DNA from: F23-B02 sp963620985
Lineage (GTDB): Bacteria > Bacillota > Clostridia > Oscillospirales > Oscillospiraceae
NCBI GenBank assembly: GCA_963620985.1
Contig: CAVFCI010000005.1
Coordinates: 1-64,000 of the forward strand
Reading direction: 5' to 3'
DNA length: 64,000 bases
Below are positions 15,803-24,685 of this stretch, in pieces. The notes below the pieces were generated by a model, which searched no databases, was not told where the DNA came from, and worked only from the letters and a program-made list of their open reading frames with translations. Both the position numbers and the translations under genes were made by a program. Within the stretch, counting starts at the first letter, position 1. Each line of letters opens with the position of its first letter.

Positions 15803-17346
15803 CCCGTTATGTCCCCGTCGTCAAAGGGGTCTCCGCACTCGGGGCAGAACTTGGGCGGGTGCTTGGGATCCTCGGGCTCCCAGCCGCACTTGTCGCACCT
15901 GTACTGCGGTACGCCCGCGGGCTTCTTCGCGCCGCACTCGGAGCAGAATTTGCCCTTGTTCACCGCGCCGCAGCTGCACGTCCAGCCGTCCGGCTGCGCC
16001 TCCGGCTTCTTTGCGCCGCATTCGGGGCAGAACTTGCCGGTGATGCCGCTCTGGCCGCAGGAGCATGTCCAGCTGTCCGCAGGGGGCTTGGGCTCGGGCT
16101 TCTTCGCGCCGCAGTTGGGGCAGAAGTTGCCGGTGATGCCGCCCTGACCGCAGGAGCAGGTCCAGCTGTCCGCAGGGGGCTTGGGCTCGGGCTTCTTTCC
16201 GCCGCAGTTGGGGCAGAAGTTGCCGGTGATGCCGCTCTGACCGCAGGAGCATGTCCAGCCCTGCGGAGCGGGCGCTGCTGCGGGCTGCGCCGCCGCCTGC
16301 TGCTGCATCTGCATTTGCTGCTGCTGCATTTGCTGCTGCTGACCCATCTGGAAGAGGCTCTGGGGATTCATGCCGCCGGCCTGACCTGCCATGCCCATGC
16401 CCATGAAGGCCATCGCGGGGCCTGCGCCCTGATTGGAGGCCGCCATCTTCATCGCCTCGCTCTGGCTGCCCACGAGCTGCGCCGCAGCGCGGGTCGGATC
16501 CATGAAGGCCGCGTTGCGCTGCAGATCCTTTATCATCTTCTCGTCTTCCTCGTCGGCCTTGACGCTGGACACACCGAAGGAGACTATTTCCATGCCGCGC
16601 AGGTCGCGCCACTTGGAGGAAAGCTGCTCGTTGAGAGCGTCCGACAGCTCCGCAGTGTGGCCGGGGAGCGCAGAGTAGCGGATGCCCATCTCGGATATCT
16701 TGGAAAACGCCGGCTGGAGCGCCGTCAGCAGCTCCGTCCTCATCTGTCCGGCGAGATTTTCCACCTTGTAGTCCTCACTGACGTTGCCGCAGACATTGGT
16801 GTAGAACAGCAGCGGGTTGCTCAGCCGGATGCTGTACTCACCGAAGCACTTGATGCCGATATCAATGTCGATCCCGGCGCGCTGATCGACCACCCTGAAG
16901 GGAACGGGCGATGCCGTGCCGTACTTGTTTCCGATGAGCTCCTTTGTGTTGAAGTAATAGACTCTCTGATCCTTTGGAGCCTCGCCGCCGAAGGTGAAGC
17001 GCTTGCCGACGTTGGCAAAGACCTTCTTCACGTTTTCGCCCAAGTTTCCGTAAAAGATGCTGGGCTCGGTTGACATGTCGTAGGTGTACTCGCCGGGCTC
17101 GGCGCAGACGTCCACGACCTTGCCCTGCTCGACGATGAGCATGCACTGCCCGTCCGCAATGGCGACGAGCGAGCCGTTTGATATGATGTTGTCGTCACCC
17201 TTCGTGTTGCTTGAGCGGCCTGTGGTCTTCTTCCGACCCTTTACCGCCAGCACGTCTGCGGGGATAGCCTCGCAATAAAAATACTCTTTCCACTGGTCTG
17301 CCAGCACGCCGCCGGCTGCACCGATCGCTGCCTTAATAAGTCCCAT
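15799..17346 (-). CDS. SPFH-domain protein with tandem zinc ribbons (YdjI-like)
   Basis: 515 residues. The first 300 are an SPFH domain of the YdjI/virion-core-like class (for example YFYCEAIPADVLAVKGRKK near the start and WRDLRGMEIVSFGVSSVKAD near 245). A Met/Gln-rich linker (about 315-350) follows. The C-terminus has four CxC...CxxC zinc ribbons, three in nearly identical 29-31-residue units (WTCSCGQSGITGNFCPNCG), then a final rubredoxin-like ribbon (RCDKCGWEPEDPKHPPKFCPECG). SPFH proteins assemble into membrane-associated rings. Bacillus YdjI is recruited to the membrane by YdjG/YdjH, whose homologues lie downstream here. It is first in the cluster and probably its core. Confidence 0.82.
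   Translation of the reverse strand: MGLIKAAIGAAGGVLADQWKEYFYCEAIPADVLAVKGRKKTTGRSSNTKGDDNIISNGSLVAIADGQCMLIVEQGKVVDVCAEPGEYTYDMSTEPSIFYGNLGENVKKVFANVGKRFTFGGEAPKDQRVYYFNTKELIGNKYGTASPVPFRVVDQRAGIDIDIGIKCFGEYSIRLSNPLLFYTNVCGNVSEDYKVENLAGQMRTELLTALQPAFSKISEMGIRYSALPGHTAELSDALNEQLSSKWRDLRGMEIVSFGVSSVKADEEDEKMIKDLQRNAAFMDPTRAAAQLVGSQSEAMKMAASNQGAGPAMAFMGMGMAGQAGGMNPQSLFQMGQQQQMQQQQMQMQQQAAAQPAAAPAPQGWTCSCGQSGITGNFCPNCGGKKPEPKPPADSWTCSCGQGGITGNFCPNCGAKKPEPKPPADSWTCSCGQSGITGKFCPECGAKKPEAQPDGWTCSCGAVNKGKFCSECGAKKPAGVPQYRCDKCGWEPEDPKHPPKFCPECGDPFDDGDITG
15985..16257 (-). repeat. tandem 93/93/87-bp coding repeats in the SPFH gene
   Basis: Tryptophan codons that open each zinc-ribbon unit fall at 16257, 16164, 16071 and 15984, giving periods of 93, 93 and 87 bases. 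The copies are almost identical at DNA level, so the array is prone to expansion or contraction. Confidence 0.85.
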
Positions 17347-17438
17347 TGATATGTACTTCCTTTCTTTATGTTTGTTATGCCCACGGCTCCTCCGCTGTCG
17401 GGGTGCGGATGCCGCTTAAAATACCTGAATATTTTCCT

Positions 17439-17828
17439 CTAAAGCGTGTCGATCACGCCTGCAAGATATGTCGGCGATACGGACGCATAGATGAAATTAT
17501 CGGCCAGATGATCCTTCACCGCCTGCCGCACGTCGGCAGCCAGCAGCTCATCAGCCTTCTCGTCCACCAGCAGAAGTGTTTTGCAGCTCAGTCCGTCCTC
17601 GCTGCCTCGCATTTTGTCAAGAAGCTTTATCCTTTCGCCTAATTGCCAGACTCCCTGCCGGCTGACCTCCATCACCAGCACGTTGGCATGGCAGGTGCGG
17701 CACAGGGATGCCGTTTCTTCGGGTCTCGCGGAACGGTACACCAAAAAAGCGAGATGGCTGTCTGTAAGCACCTTTGTGATCGCTTCCGCAAACAGTTCGC
17801 TTTGCATATCCAATACAATTCTTCGCAT
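17439..17828 (-). CDS. orphan receiver-like domain protein with Glu at the phosphorylation site
   Basis: 129 residues that follow the beta-alpha pattern of a CheY-like receiver. The position of the phosphoacceptor Asp is occupied by Glu54 (NVLVMEVS), and the usual acidic pair after strand 1 is reduced to a single Asp7. There is no output domain. Such degenerate receivers usually act phosphorylation-independently; Glu may mimic the phosphorylated state. It lies between the SPFH cluster and the divergent sensory operon, so it could belong to either. GGTGGTGAG precedes the ATG. Confidence 0.6.
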   Translation of the reverse strand: MRRIVLDMQSELFAEAITKVLTDSHLAFLVYRSARPEETASLCRTCHANVLVMEVSRQGVWQLGERIKLLDKMRGSEDGLSCKTLLLVDEKADELLAADVRQAVKDHLADNFIYASVSPTYLAGVIDTL

Positions 17829-17962
17829 GCTTTCTCACCACCACCTTTCCCTGTTTGTGTTTATCATAACAAAACGCCGTCCGAAATGCCCCCGCCGATA
17901 GTATAGGTTTTTCAATTATTTTTTTGCCCAAGCTCTTTGCAGTGCGGGAGGCGTAAGCGGCA

Positions 17963-17991
17963 TTGCCTTTTTTACACCCGCATGGTATCAT
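17963..17991 (+). promoter_or_regulatory. promoter of the three-gene sensory operon
   Basis: TTGCCT (17963-17968), a 17-base spacer and TATCAT (17986-17991), 35 bases ahead of the first start codon. Confidence 0.55.
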
Positions 17992-18026
17992 AATGGAAAA
18001 TGCGCTTGCGGAACGGAGGGAACGAT

Positions 18027-19709
18027 ATGAGCCGGGCGACACAAAAGAGCATACTCGCGGCGCTGACGGTGCTGCCGCTTATTGCCTTTGCCGCAAGCCT
18101 GCAATATCTCACGCAAAGCGGTGCGCTCCCCCAGAACGCTTTGCTGCTCCGCGGCGCGATCCATATCTGCCTGCTGACGGCATGGGGCGTTTCGATCCGC
18201 ACCCGCATCATTCAGACGCAGGTGCGGCGGTATCTGCTGGCTATCATAGCGATGATGGCATTGTGGATGCTGCTTAAGATCATCAAGCATTCCATCGACA
18301 GCATGGATATCAAGCGCTGGCTCTGGTACTGGTACTATTTTCCCATGCTGTTCATCCCTGTTGTGGCTCTGTTTGTAAGTATGTCGCTGGGCAAGGCGGA
18401 AAATTACCGACTGCCGCTCTGGACGAAGCTGCTTTATGCACCGTCGGCGCTCCTGTTCCTCCTTGTTCTGACAAACGACCTGCATCAGGGCGTATTTTCT
18501 TTCCCTTCCGGCATTATGACGGATATTGACTATCGCTATGAGGCAGGCTATTACATCGTTCTGCTGGGAGTAATGCTGTGCGCGTTTGTTTCCTTCGCCA
18601 TAATGCTGAAGAACTGCCGCATCCCGCAGAGCAGGACCATTCTCCTGCTGCCGCTGATCCCGCTTGGTCTGTCTCTGATATACGGCATTGCATACATACG
18701 CGGCGTCCGGTTCGTCCTGCTGCTGGCGGGCGACATGACCGTCACTCATTGCCTGCTGATTTTTGCCGCTTTTGAGGGCTGCATCCAGTGCGGACTGATC
18801 CAGTCCAACATGGGCTACGATGAACTGTTTGAGGCGACCATGCTGCCTGTTCAGATAACAAATGAGGACTTTTCTCTGCGTAATATCTCCGCCGCAATGA
18901 GTGAGCCGATCCCGCAGGATGCGCTGCGGCAGATGGGTGCGGATACCGTTGAGCTGGATGCCGGTACGCTTTTGAAGCGGCATCCGCTGCGCGGCGGCTG
19001 GGTGTTCTGGGAGGAGGATATTTCCGAGCTGAACCGGCTCCGCGAGGCGCTTGAGCTGACGCATGACGAGCTGCGTGACATGGGCAGCGTTCTGACGGCG
19101 GAAAATGCTCAGCGCGAAAAGCATCTGCGGCTGTCGGAGGAAAACCGCCTGTATGACATGATGGATGTGCAGACCTCCCGACAGATCGCAATGCTGCGGG
19201 ATCGCCTGACTGCGATACAGAGGTCAGCAGACGAGAACGAAGCCGGAAAGCTTCTCGGGCAGACTATCGTGATCGGAACCTATATCAAGCGGAGGAATAA
19301 CCTGATTTTTGTCGGCGCACAGCGCGGAGTGATTTCCATGCAGGAGCTGCGGCTGTGCTTTAACGAGTCCATAGAGAGCCTGACCCTGTACGGCGTGGAA
19401 TGCAGAGCGCTCATAGACGGGGAAAGCCTGCTCGCCATGGAGCAGGCTACGCAGATCTATGACCTTTTTGAAGCAGTTGTGGAGGCAGGGCTGGAGTCCT
19501 TGGAATCACTGCTGATCTCCGTTGAGATCAGGGATCGGATCGAGGTTAATATCTGCGTATCCTGCAAGGAGACCCTCTGCGGCTTGACGGAGCGCTCTCC
19601 TGCGCCGGAATGGATGCAGGATGAGGACGGCTTACAATATATCATCTGCAAGCTGGAAAAATCGGAGAGGGAGGCGGACGCATATGGACAAAATCAAGGA
19701 GAGCTTTGA
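18027..19709 (+). CDS. 7TM sensory protein with degenerate kinase-like C-terminus
   Basis: 560 residues. Seven or eight hydrophobic segments span about residues 10-245, resembling the N-terminal 7TM domain of HisKA_7TM histidine kinases. A PAS-like part (LPVQITNEDFSLRNISAAMSEPIP) and a coiled coil (about 330-390) follow. The final 170 residues look like a histidine kinase core without its catalytic features: no His-Asp box and no G1/G2 ATP motifs are visible. I read it as a sensor or pseudokinase working with the true kinase encoded next, whose start overlaps its end by 26 bases. GGAGGG at 18015-18020 supports the ATG. Confidence 0.65.
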   Translation: MSRATQKSILAALTVLPLIAFAASLQYLTQSGALPQNALLLRGAIHICLLTAWGVSIRTRIIQTQVRRYLLAIIAMMALWMLLKIIKHSIDSMDIKRWLWYWYYFPMLFIPVVALFVSMSLGKAENYRLPLWTKLLYAPSALLFLLVLTNDLHQGVFSFPSGIMTDIDYRYEAGYYIVLLGVMLCAFVSFAIMLKNCRIPQSRTILLLPLIPLGLSLIYGIAYIRGVRFVLLLAGDMTVTHCLLIFAAFEGCIQCGLIQSNMGYDELFEATMLPVQITNEDFSLRNISAAMSEPIPQDALRQMGADTVELDAGTLLKRHPLRGGWVFWEEDISELNRLREALELTHDELRDMGSVLTAENAQREKHLRLSEENRLYDMMDVQTSRQIAMLRDRLTAIQRSADENEAGKLLGQTIVIGTYIKRRNNLIFVGAQRGVISMQELRLCFNESIESLTLYGVECRALIDGESLLAMEQATQIYDLFEAVVEAGLESLESLLISVEIRDRIEVNICVSCKETLCGLTERSPAPEWMQDEDGLQYIICKLEKSEREADAYGQNQGEL

Positions 19710-20652
19710 CCACCTTCCCATTGCAGTCTGCTTTTTTGATACAAACGGTATCGTGCGGCTCATCAACCACCGGATGCTTGCCATAGCAGGCCTTTTGCAA
19801 AGCAGCGGCGTGCAGACGCTTACGGAGCTGGAAGCCGCCCTGAAAGCGCCGCCCGAGTGGATTTGCTGTCTGGAACCGCAGCTCCGGATCTTTCGTTTTC
19901 CTGACGGCAGTGCTCTGCGCTTTGCGCAGGAGCAGGTCACGACAAAAGCGGGTGTTCGGTATACTCAGGTCACCGCTGCCGATGTGACGGAGCTGATGCG
20001 GCGGCAGACCGAGCTGAACGCGGAAAACATAAAGCTTGCAGAGGTCAATGACCGGCTGCGGAGGCTTTTTGAGCAGATGCCGGAGATCATACGCGAAGAA
20101 GAGACGCTTGAAATGAAGCAGCGCGTCCATGACGATATCGGTCACAGCATCCTCGCCGCGCGGCGGGCGCTGTACCGGCGAAGCGGGCTTGCGTCACTCA
20201 AAGAAAGCGCGGTGCTTTTTGAACAGGCCATTTCGGTGCTTTACCGCTCAAATCAGATGCGTATTGAGTCTGACTCATTGGAAACGGTGATCGGCAAAGT
20301 CAGTGAAATGGGCGTTCGTGTGCTGACAGAAGGGGAAGCTTCCGACAGGTCGGGTATGCGCTCCCTCGCGGCATTGGCGATCACCGAATGTGCGGCAAAC
20401 TGTGTCCGCCATGCCGACGGCACGGAGCTGTATGCGCACTTTGGGCAGAGCCTTGGACACGCAGAACTTATTCTGACCAACAACGGCGTTCCGCCGAAGG
20501 AAGAAATTCGGGAGGGCGGCGGCCTTTCCATGCTGCGCCGCCGCGTGACAGAAGCGGGCGGCACGATGGATATCCAAAGCATCCCCCGCTTCAGGCTTCT
20601 TATTACACTGCCGGAAAAGGAGGCAACTGAGCATGAAAGTCATGATCGTTGA
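19684..20652 (+). CDS. PAS-domain sensor histidine kinase (soluble)
   Basis: 322 residues. A PAS-like region (about 8-105, DHLPIAVCFFDTNGIVRLINHRML) and a short coil precede the dimerisation helix MKQRVHDDIGHSILAARRAL, with the phosphoacceptor His149. The HATPase domain shows an N box (ITECAANCVRHA), TNNG and GGGLSMLRRRV. This is the NarL-type kinase organisation, matching the LuxR-type regulator that follows. No membrane segment is present, so the input probably comes from the 7TM protein encoded immediately upstream. The start at 19684 lies within the preceding gene; the gene also overlaps the regulator by 20 bases. Confidence 0.8.
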   Translation: MDKIKESFDHLPIAVCFFDTNGIVRLINHRMLAIAGLLQSSGVQTLTELEAALKAPPEWICCLEPQLRIFRFPDGSALRFAQEQVTTKAGVRYTQVTAADVTELMRRQTELNAENIKLAEVNDRLRRLFEQMPEIIREEETLEMKQRVHDDIGHSILAARRALYRRSGLASLKESAVLFEQAISVLYRSNQMRIESDSLETVIGKVSEMGVRVLTEGEASDRSGMRSLAALAITECAANCVRHADGTELYAHFGQSLGHAELILTNNGVPPKEEIREGGGLSMLRRRVTEAGGTMDIQSIPRFRLLITLPEKEATEHESHDR

Positions 20653-21259
20653 GGATCAGCCCATGATCCGCAGCCTGCTGGAAAGCTACTTTCCGGTCGA
20701 GGGCGGGCATCAGCTCGTCGCGTCCGTTCCGGGCGCAAAGCAGGCCGTCGAGATATGCAGGGTCACCCCTGTCGATCTTGTCCTGATGGATGTGCAGACG
20801 CAGAACCGCGAAAACGGCCTGACTGCCGTTCAGGAGATCAAGGCCGCACATCCGAAAATAAAAATCATCGTTGTGACCTCGCTGATCGACGGCGCAGTTC
20901 TGGAGAGGGCCAAATCATCCGGAGCAGACAGTCTGTGGTACAAGGATTCTGCGGAAAACCGCCTGATGGAGATCGTGCGGCAGACAATGGCCGGCGGGCA
21001 CATCTTTCCCGATGCACCGCCGCCGGTTCAGATCGGCATGGCGAAAAGTACGGAATTTACAAAAACGGAGCTGAAAGTGCTGCGTTATCTGCTTCGTGGT
21101 CTGTCCTACCCGCGCATTGCATCGGAGATGGGCATTGAAATGTCAACCGTCAAGTTTCATGTGACCAACATGCTGCAAAAAACCGGCCTTGAAAACAAGC
21201 TTCAGCTTGCCTTGGCAGTCAGTGAGGTAAAAATGATCGCCGATTTAGACGAGAAGTAG
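20633..21259 (+). CDS. NarL/LuxR-family response regulator
   Basis: 208 residues. The receiver domain (about 1-120) carries the acidic pocket (VEDQP) and phosphoacceptor Asp53 (VDLVLMDVQT). The C-terminal LuxR helix-turn-helix (about 140-200) reads TKTELKVLRYLLRGLSYPRIASEMG. AAAGGAGG precedes the ATG inside the kinase gene. It is the output of the preceding sensor pair; targets are not evident. A strong terminator ends the operon at 21394-21442. Confidence 0.9.
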   Translation: MKVMIVEDQPMIRSLLESYFPVEGGHQLVASVPGAKQAVEICRVTPVDLVLMDVQTQNRENGLTAVQEIKAAHPKIKIIVVTSLIDGAVLERAKSSGADSLWYKDSAENRLMEIVRQTMAGGHIFPDAPPPVQIGMAKSTEFTKTELKVLRYLLRGLSYPRIASEMGIEMSTVKFHVTNMLQKTGLENKLQLALAVSEVKMIADLDEK

Positions 21260-21393
21260 GTGCACGCAGTGCATGGAGCATCCCTCAGTGCCGAGCCCTC
21301 TCTTTGCTGTGTTTCGAGCTGCTTTGACAATCCGCGCAGCTCTTTTGCCGGTACAGTGCCTCCCAAAACGACATTCTAAATTGCACTTATGTC

Positions 21394-21446
21394 AAAGACC
21401 TCCGTGACGGCGCTTGTGTTTTGCGCCGTCACGGAGGTCTTTTATT
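21394..21446 (+). terminator. strong Rho-independent terminator of the sensory operon
   Basis: A perfect 20-bp stem (21394-21413 / 21423-21442), 9-base loop and TTTATTG tail. Confidence 0.85.
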
Positions 21447-21462
21447 GTCCCCAAGAAAATCA

Positions 21463-21490
21463 CGGGGAGCCGCACCTGAATGGCTCCCCG
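21463..21490 (-). terminator. hairpin ending the minus-strand redox operon
   Basis: CGGGGAGCC (21463-21471) pairs with GGCTCCCCG (21482-21490). On the minus strand it is followed by TGATTTTCTTG, a weak T-run. The remaining 21491-21578 holds only a short GTCCG/CGGAC stem. Confidence 0.5.
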
Positions 21491-21578
21491 CGCTCCTCAG
21501 TTTTTGCCCGTCCGCGCAGACGGACAGTTATTTTTATCTGCATTATGGGGGGTCGTCCATTTTGCAGTTGAGGATAAA

Positions 21579-21788
21579 TCAAGCGTCGTAATCGTATTTG
21601 GGATACTTTCCGACATCATACGCCACGCTCATGGGATCGCGGCGCTCCATATTATCATAGTGGTTTTTCAAAAACGGCTCTACGACGTTGAACAGCAGCT
21701 TGCCGTCAAGGTCGAAGTAAAACACGCAAAAAAGCGCGATGTTAGCAAATGCGGTCGCTCCGAGGAGCTTATACATAAACTTTTTCAT
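21579..21788 (-). CDS. small single-helix membrane protein
   Basis: 69 residues. One transmembrane helix (about 7-27: YKLLGATAFANIALFCVFYFDL) and a charged C-terminus ending KYPKYDYDA. It starts 13 bases after the dehydratase-like subunit gene and AGGAGG precedes it, so it is probably the last gene of that operon. It may tether the redox proteins to the membrane. No family is recognised. Confidence 0.6.
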   Translation of the reverse strand: MKKFMYKLLGATAFANIALFCVFYFDLDGKLLFNVVEPFLKNHYDNMERRDPMSVAYDVGKYPKYDYDA

Positions 21789-21801
21789 TTATATCTCCTC
21801 C

Positions 21802-23409
21802 TTACCATGTCATAGTGTCATCGAACTCGAGCAGCGACGGGTCGAGCGGCTCTTCGTGCATAACGGTACTCATGTAATCGTTTATCAGGCGGCGGATCTC
21901 CATCCTGTCAACGGTGCGGCTGTCGGCAAGGTTGTGCGGGATCCAGAAGGCGTTTATGTTCCTGCTGCGGAACTCATCCTCGAACAGGCCGTGTACACCC
22001 TGCATACCGCAGCATTGAAGCTGATCGTACATTGCGACCATGTCGCAGTTGAAGCGCTCCATGTAATCCCACAGCTCGAAGATGTGATTTATTCCGCCGA
22101 CCGCCATGCGGCGCATCGGAGCCCACATATGGTATCTTGCCATATCGTCGAGGCAGTTGTCGTAGTTATCCGTGCGGATGGTCATGTCGAACATGAGCGA
22201 GTCCATGTTTATAACGCAGTTAAGACCCCAGCAGTTATATGCCCATGTGCACCAGTTGGAGAAATACAGGGGAGCACATGACCATGCGATGACTCTGTGG
22301 CGGGTGTTGGGGAAGGTGTTGATCTTCTCGCGCACGCACTTTTCGAGAATTTTACGCACACGCTTATCGGTAAGATGCCACATGTAATTGTCACCGTACT
22401 GGGACTGATAGATGCGGTACAGAGCCTGCGCGACACCGTTGATGGGATAATGACTGGTCTTTGCCGCGACCTCCCACTTTTCCCACTCGAATTTCGTCAG
22501 CTCGTTCTGGCGCTCAAGGCACTCGACAAGGACATCCCAGTTTGCCTTTACGCCGGTCTGCTCCTCGATGAATTTCCAGCACTCCTCGATCTCGCGGCGG
22601 CAGTTCTTTTCGACCAGAGGATCGTCAAACTGCATGGGCATGGGCAGCGCGAACAGGGGCTTGTCGTAAAACCAGTCCTGAAGGATGCTTGTCGCCACCG
22701 ATGCGTCACAGGCCTCGTTGGTGGTCACCATAAGGGGCGCATAATCGGGCATATCGTCAAGCACAAACAGGCCGGCCTCCGCCTTGCACATCGGGCAGGG
22801 ATCGCCCGGCAGGCCGATGGATTCGACCGCGTCAATGTAATTGAGCACGGTGTGGCTGTTGACATGGCAGGTGACGAAGTAGGGGATCATCTCCATGGCG
22901 ACATTTTTAAATTTATCCGCCCAAGGGTAGAATACGCCGCCCCAAACGGTCTCGTTGTGGGCAAAGCTGTGATAGTAAGCGTCGTTTTTATTGCCTCCGT
23001 GCAGTCTGGTGTCGGCAACGAACATGCGCATGAACTGCTGAATGGTGACATTGACCATCGCACGATAGTGCCATGCCGAAGCCTTCAGCGCCTCGCCGCG
23101 CAGCCCCTGAAGTCCGCGGTCGAACCAGTGCAGGACAGGCAGATAGGTCTGGCCTACCCAGCGGTAGCGCCATACGCCCTTTGCAAAGGTACCGATGCCG
23201 CCGAAGCGGATCAGGTCGGAGACCATCGCAATGTAGTTATACAGCCAAATATTGTAGAAGTAGTACAGTGTGTCCTTGACTCCGCGCCACTCGCGGTGCT
23301 TGTAAAGGCCGGTTTTGGGCAGGTATATATCGCCGAGCCTGCGTCCGCCCTCCTCGGCGCTGTGGGGCTTACCGTACCAGAAATCTTTTACTGCTTGCTT
23401 AAAGCTCAT
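21802..23409 (-). CDS. 2-hydroxyacyl-CoA dehydratase/benzoyl-CoA reductase-like subunit (larger)
   Basis: 535 residues related to the HgdB/BcrB/double-cubane family. These proteins bind iron-sulfur clusters through scattered cysteines and perform difficult low-potential two-electron reductions or radical dehydrations. Cysteines occur in PCPMCKAEAG, WSCAPLYFSNWCTWAYNCWG and QLQCCGMQGVHG. It is longer than a typical HgdB (about 380) with an extra N-terminal 150 residues rich in Tyr/Trp. The start overlaps the end of the companion subunit by 11 bases. No HgdC/BcrA-type ATPase activator is encoded in the window, so the electron donor may be the Nfn-like flavoprotein of the same operon. Substrate unknown. 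Confidence 0.72.
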   Translation of the reverse strand: MSFKQAVKDFWYGKPHSAEEGGRRLGDIYLPKTGLYKHREWRGVKDTLYYFYNIWLYNYIAMVSDLIRFGGIGTFAKGVWRYRWVGQTYLPVLHWFDRGLQGLRGEALKASAWHYRAMVNVTIQQFMRMFVADTRLHGGNKNDAYYHSFAHNETVWGGVFYPWADKFKNVAMEMIPYFVTCHVNSHTVLNYIDAVESIGLPGDPCPMCKAEAGLFVLDDMPDYAPLMVTTNEACDASVATSILQDWFYDKPLFALPMPMQFDDPLVEKNCRREIEECWKFIEEQTGVKANWDVLVECLERQNELTKFEWEKWEVAAKTSHYPINGVAQALYRIYQSQYGDNYMWHLTDKRVRKILEKCVREKINTFPNTRHRVIAWSCAPLYFSNWCTWAYNCWGLNCVINMDSLMFDMTIRTDNYDNCLDDMARYHMWAPMRRMAVGGINHIFELWDYMERFNCDMVAMYDQLQCCGMQGVHGLFEDEFRSRNINAFWIPHNLADSRTVDRMEIRRLINDYMSTVMHEEPLDPSLLEFDDTMTW

Positions 23410-24598
23410 CTTTCTTGCCCTCCTGAATGTGCTTTATCTCGACCGATTCGACAAACGCCTGAAAGCGGGTGCGGAGCTGGCCGGAGGCGGAGTTGATGTA
23501 TTCCTTTTCAATTGAGCAGACGGGAATGCCGAAATCGCGTCTCATAATGACGCTGTCAATGACGCGCTCATAGCTCCAGTACTCGCAGAACTTGTTGGAC
23601 ACGATGATGAGGCCGTCTGCATTGTATTCCTCGGCGAGGTCCGCAAGGCGCTGCTTTCTCACGCGCATTTCATCCTGCGGCATAAAGCGCGGGCAGTTGG
23701 AGGTCTCAAGATAGTGGCGGGCAATAGCGTCGAGCGGAGCCTGACCCGCGCTGACCGTTATGGGCTGGCGCGACTCGACAGCGCCATAGCAGTAGCGGTC
23801 GCAGACGACCTCCGCGCCGCAGCTTTCAATGAGCTTGGTGAAATCCGGATCGTCATTCTCCGAGCCCACGAGCACGACCTTGCAGCGGAACGGCCACTTT
23901 TTATCGGGCTTACGGGTCTTCATTTCCTTCGCGGTCTCGCGCAGATACGGGAGAATGAGATACTTCGGGCATACCAGCGATACGAGCTGTATAACATGGA
24001 ACTCATAGCCTGTGATGGTCGGATTTTCGAGCTTGCGGTAGTCGCCGATCTCGTTTATGAGCTTGCAGACCTCGTTGTGCTGCTCAACAGCCTTCATTAT
24101 CGCAGCATCGGAGGTGTCGATCCCGAAATGCTCGCTGAGCCTGTCAAGAACATGGGCACGCAGCTGCTCGCGGAAATGGTCATAGCTGTTTTCCGTGTTT
24201 TTGAAGGGAACATCGGAAAATTCGCAGAAAAAGTTATCGTTTTTGATGATATCCATGACCTGCAGATGCTCCTGAAAACGGCAGGTGCCGGTGCAGGTCT
24301 CGGTAGCAAACTGCGCATCAAGGAAATTGTATCCGCCCTCGAGAGCACGCTCAAGAAGGCTGCGCGCATAGTGACATACGCGGGCGGACATATAATAGGT
24401 CGCTATGTCCGGCGAGGTGCAGCGCGGTGCTCTAAGGCGCACCGAGAAGCAGCCGGGCAGGTCGAGAAGCACCTCAGGCATGAAGTAGCAGGTGTAGCCG
24501 AGCGCGTATTTCCCCTCAGCCTTTGCCTGCTGCACAAGCTCGTTGTTTGCTTCCTGAAGCAGATTCTCAAAGTAGATAAGATGCTTTAGGTCTTTCAA
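23399..24598 (-). CDS. 2-hydroxyacyl-CoA dehydratase/double-cubane cluster-like subunit
   Basis: 399 residues of the same superfamily, nearer the usual size. Cysteines typical of the family appear in YTCYFMPEVLLDLPGCFSVRLRAP, CTGTCRF and CGAEVVCDRYCYGAVESRQP. The C-terminal half has the family pattern LIIVSNKFCEYWSYE. Double-cubane proteins of this class reduce small molecules such as acetylene, azide and hydrazine in vitro, while homologues in dehydratases act on 2-hydroxyacyl-CoA. Neither can be chosen from sequence. An 88-base gap separates it from hypA. Confidence 0.78.
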   Translation of the reverse strand: MKDLKHLIYFENLLQEANNELVQQAKAEGKYALGYTCYFMPEVLLDLPGCFSVRLRAPRCTSPDIATYYMSARVCHYARSLLERALEGGYNFLDAQFATETCTGTCRFQEHLQVMDIIKNDNFFCEFSDVPFKNTENSYDHFREQLRAHVLDRLSEHFGIDTSDAAIMKAVEQHNEVCKLINEIGDYRKLENPTITGYEFHVIQLVSLVCPKYLILPYLRETAKEMKTRKPDKKWPFRCKVVLVGSENDDPDFTKLIESCGAEVVCDRYCYGAVESRQPITVSAGQAPLDAIARHYLETSNCPRFMPQDEMRVRKQRLADLAEEYNADGLIIVSNKFCEYWSYERVIDSVIMRRDFGIPVCSIEKEYINSASGQLRTRFQAFVESVEIKHIQEGKKDEL

Positions 24599-24685
24599 GT
24601 TTTTCCCCTTCCTTTACTCTGTGTTTAATATGCTTTCGGCAAATTACGCTTGCCGGTTTAGCTAAGAACATTTCATTCAGTCAGT

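Noticed and set aside
15985..16257. Regular repeats that might suggest a CRISPR array
   Set aside because: Units are contiguous coding repeats of 93 bases without spacers and encode zinc ribbons.
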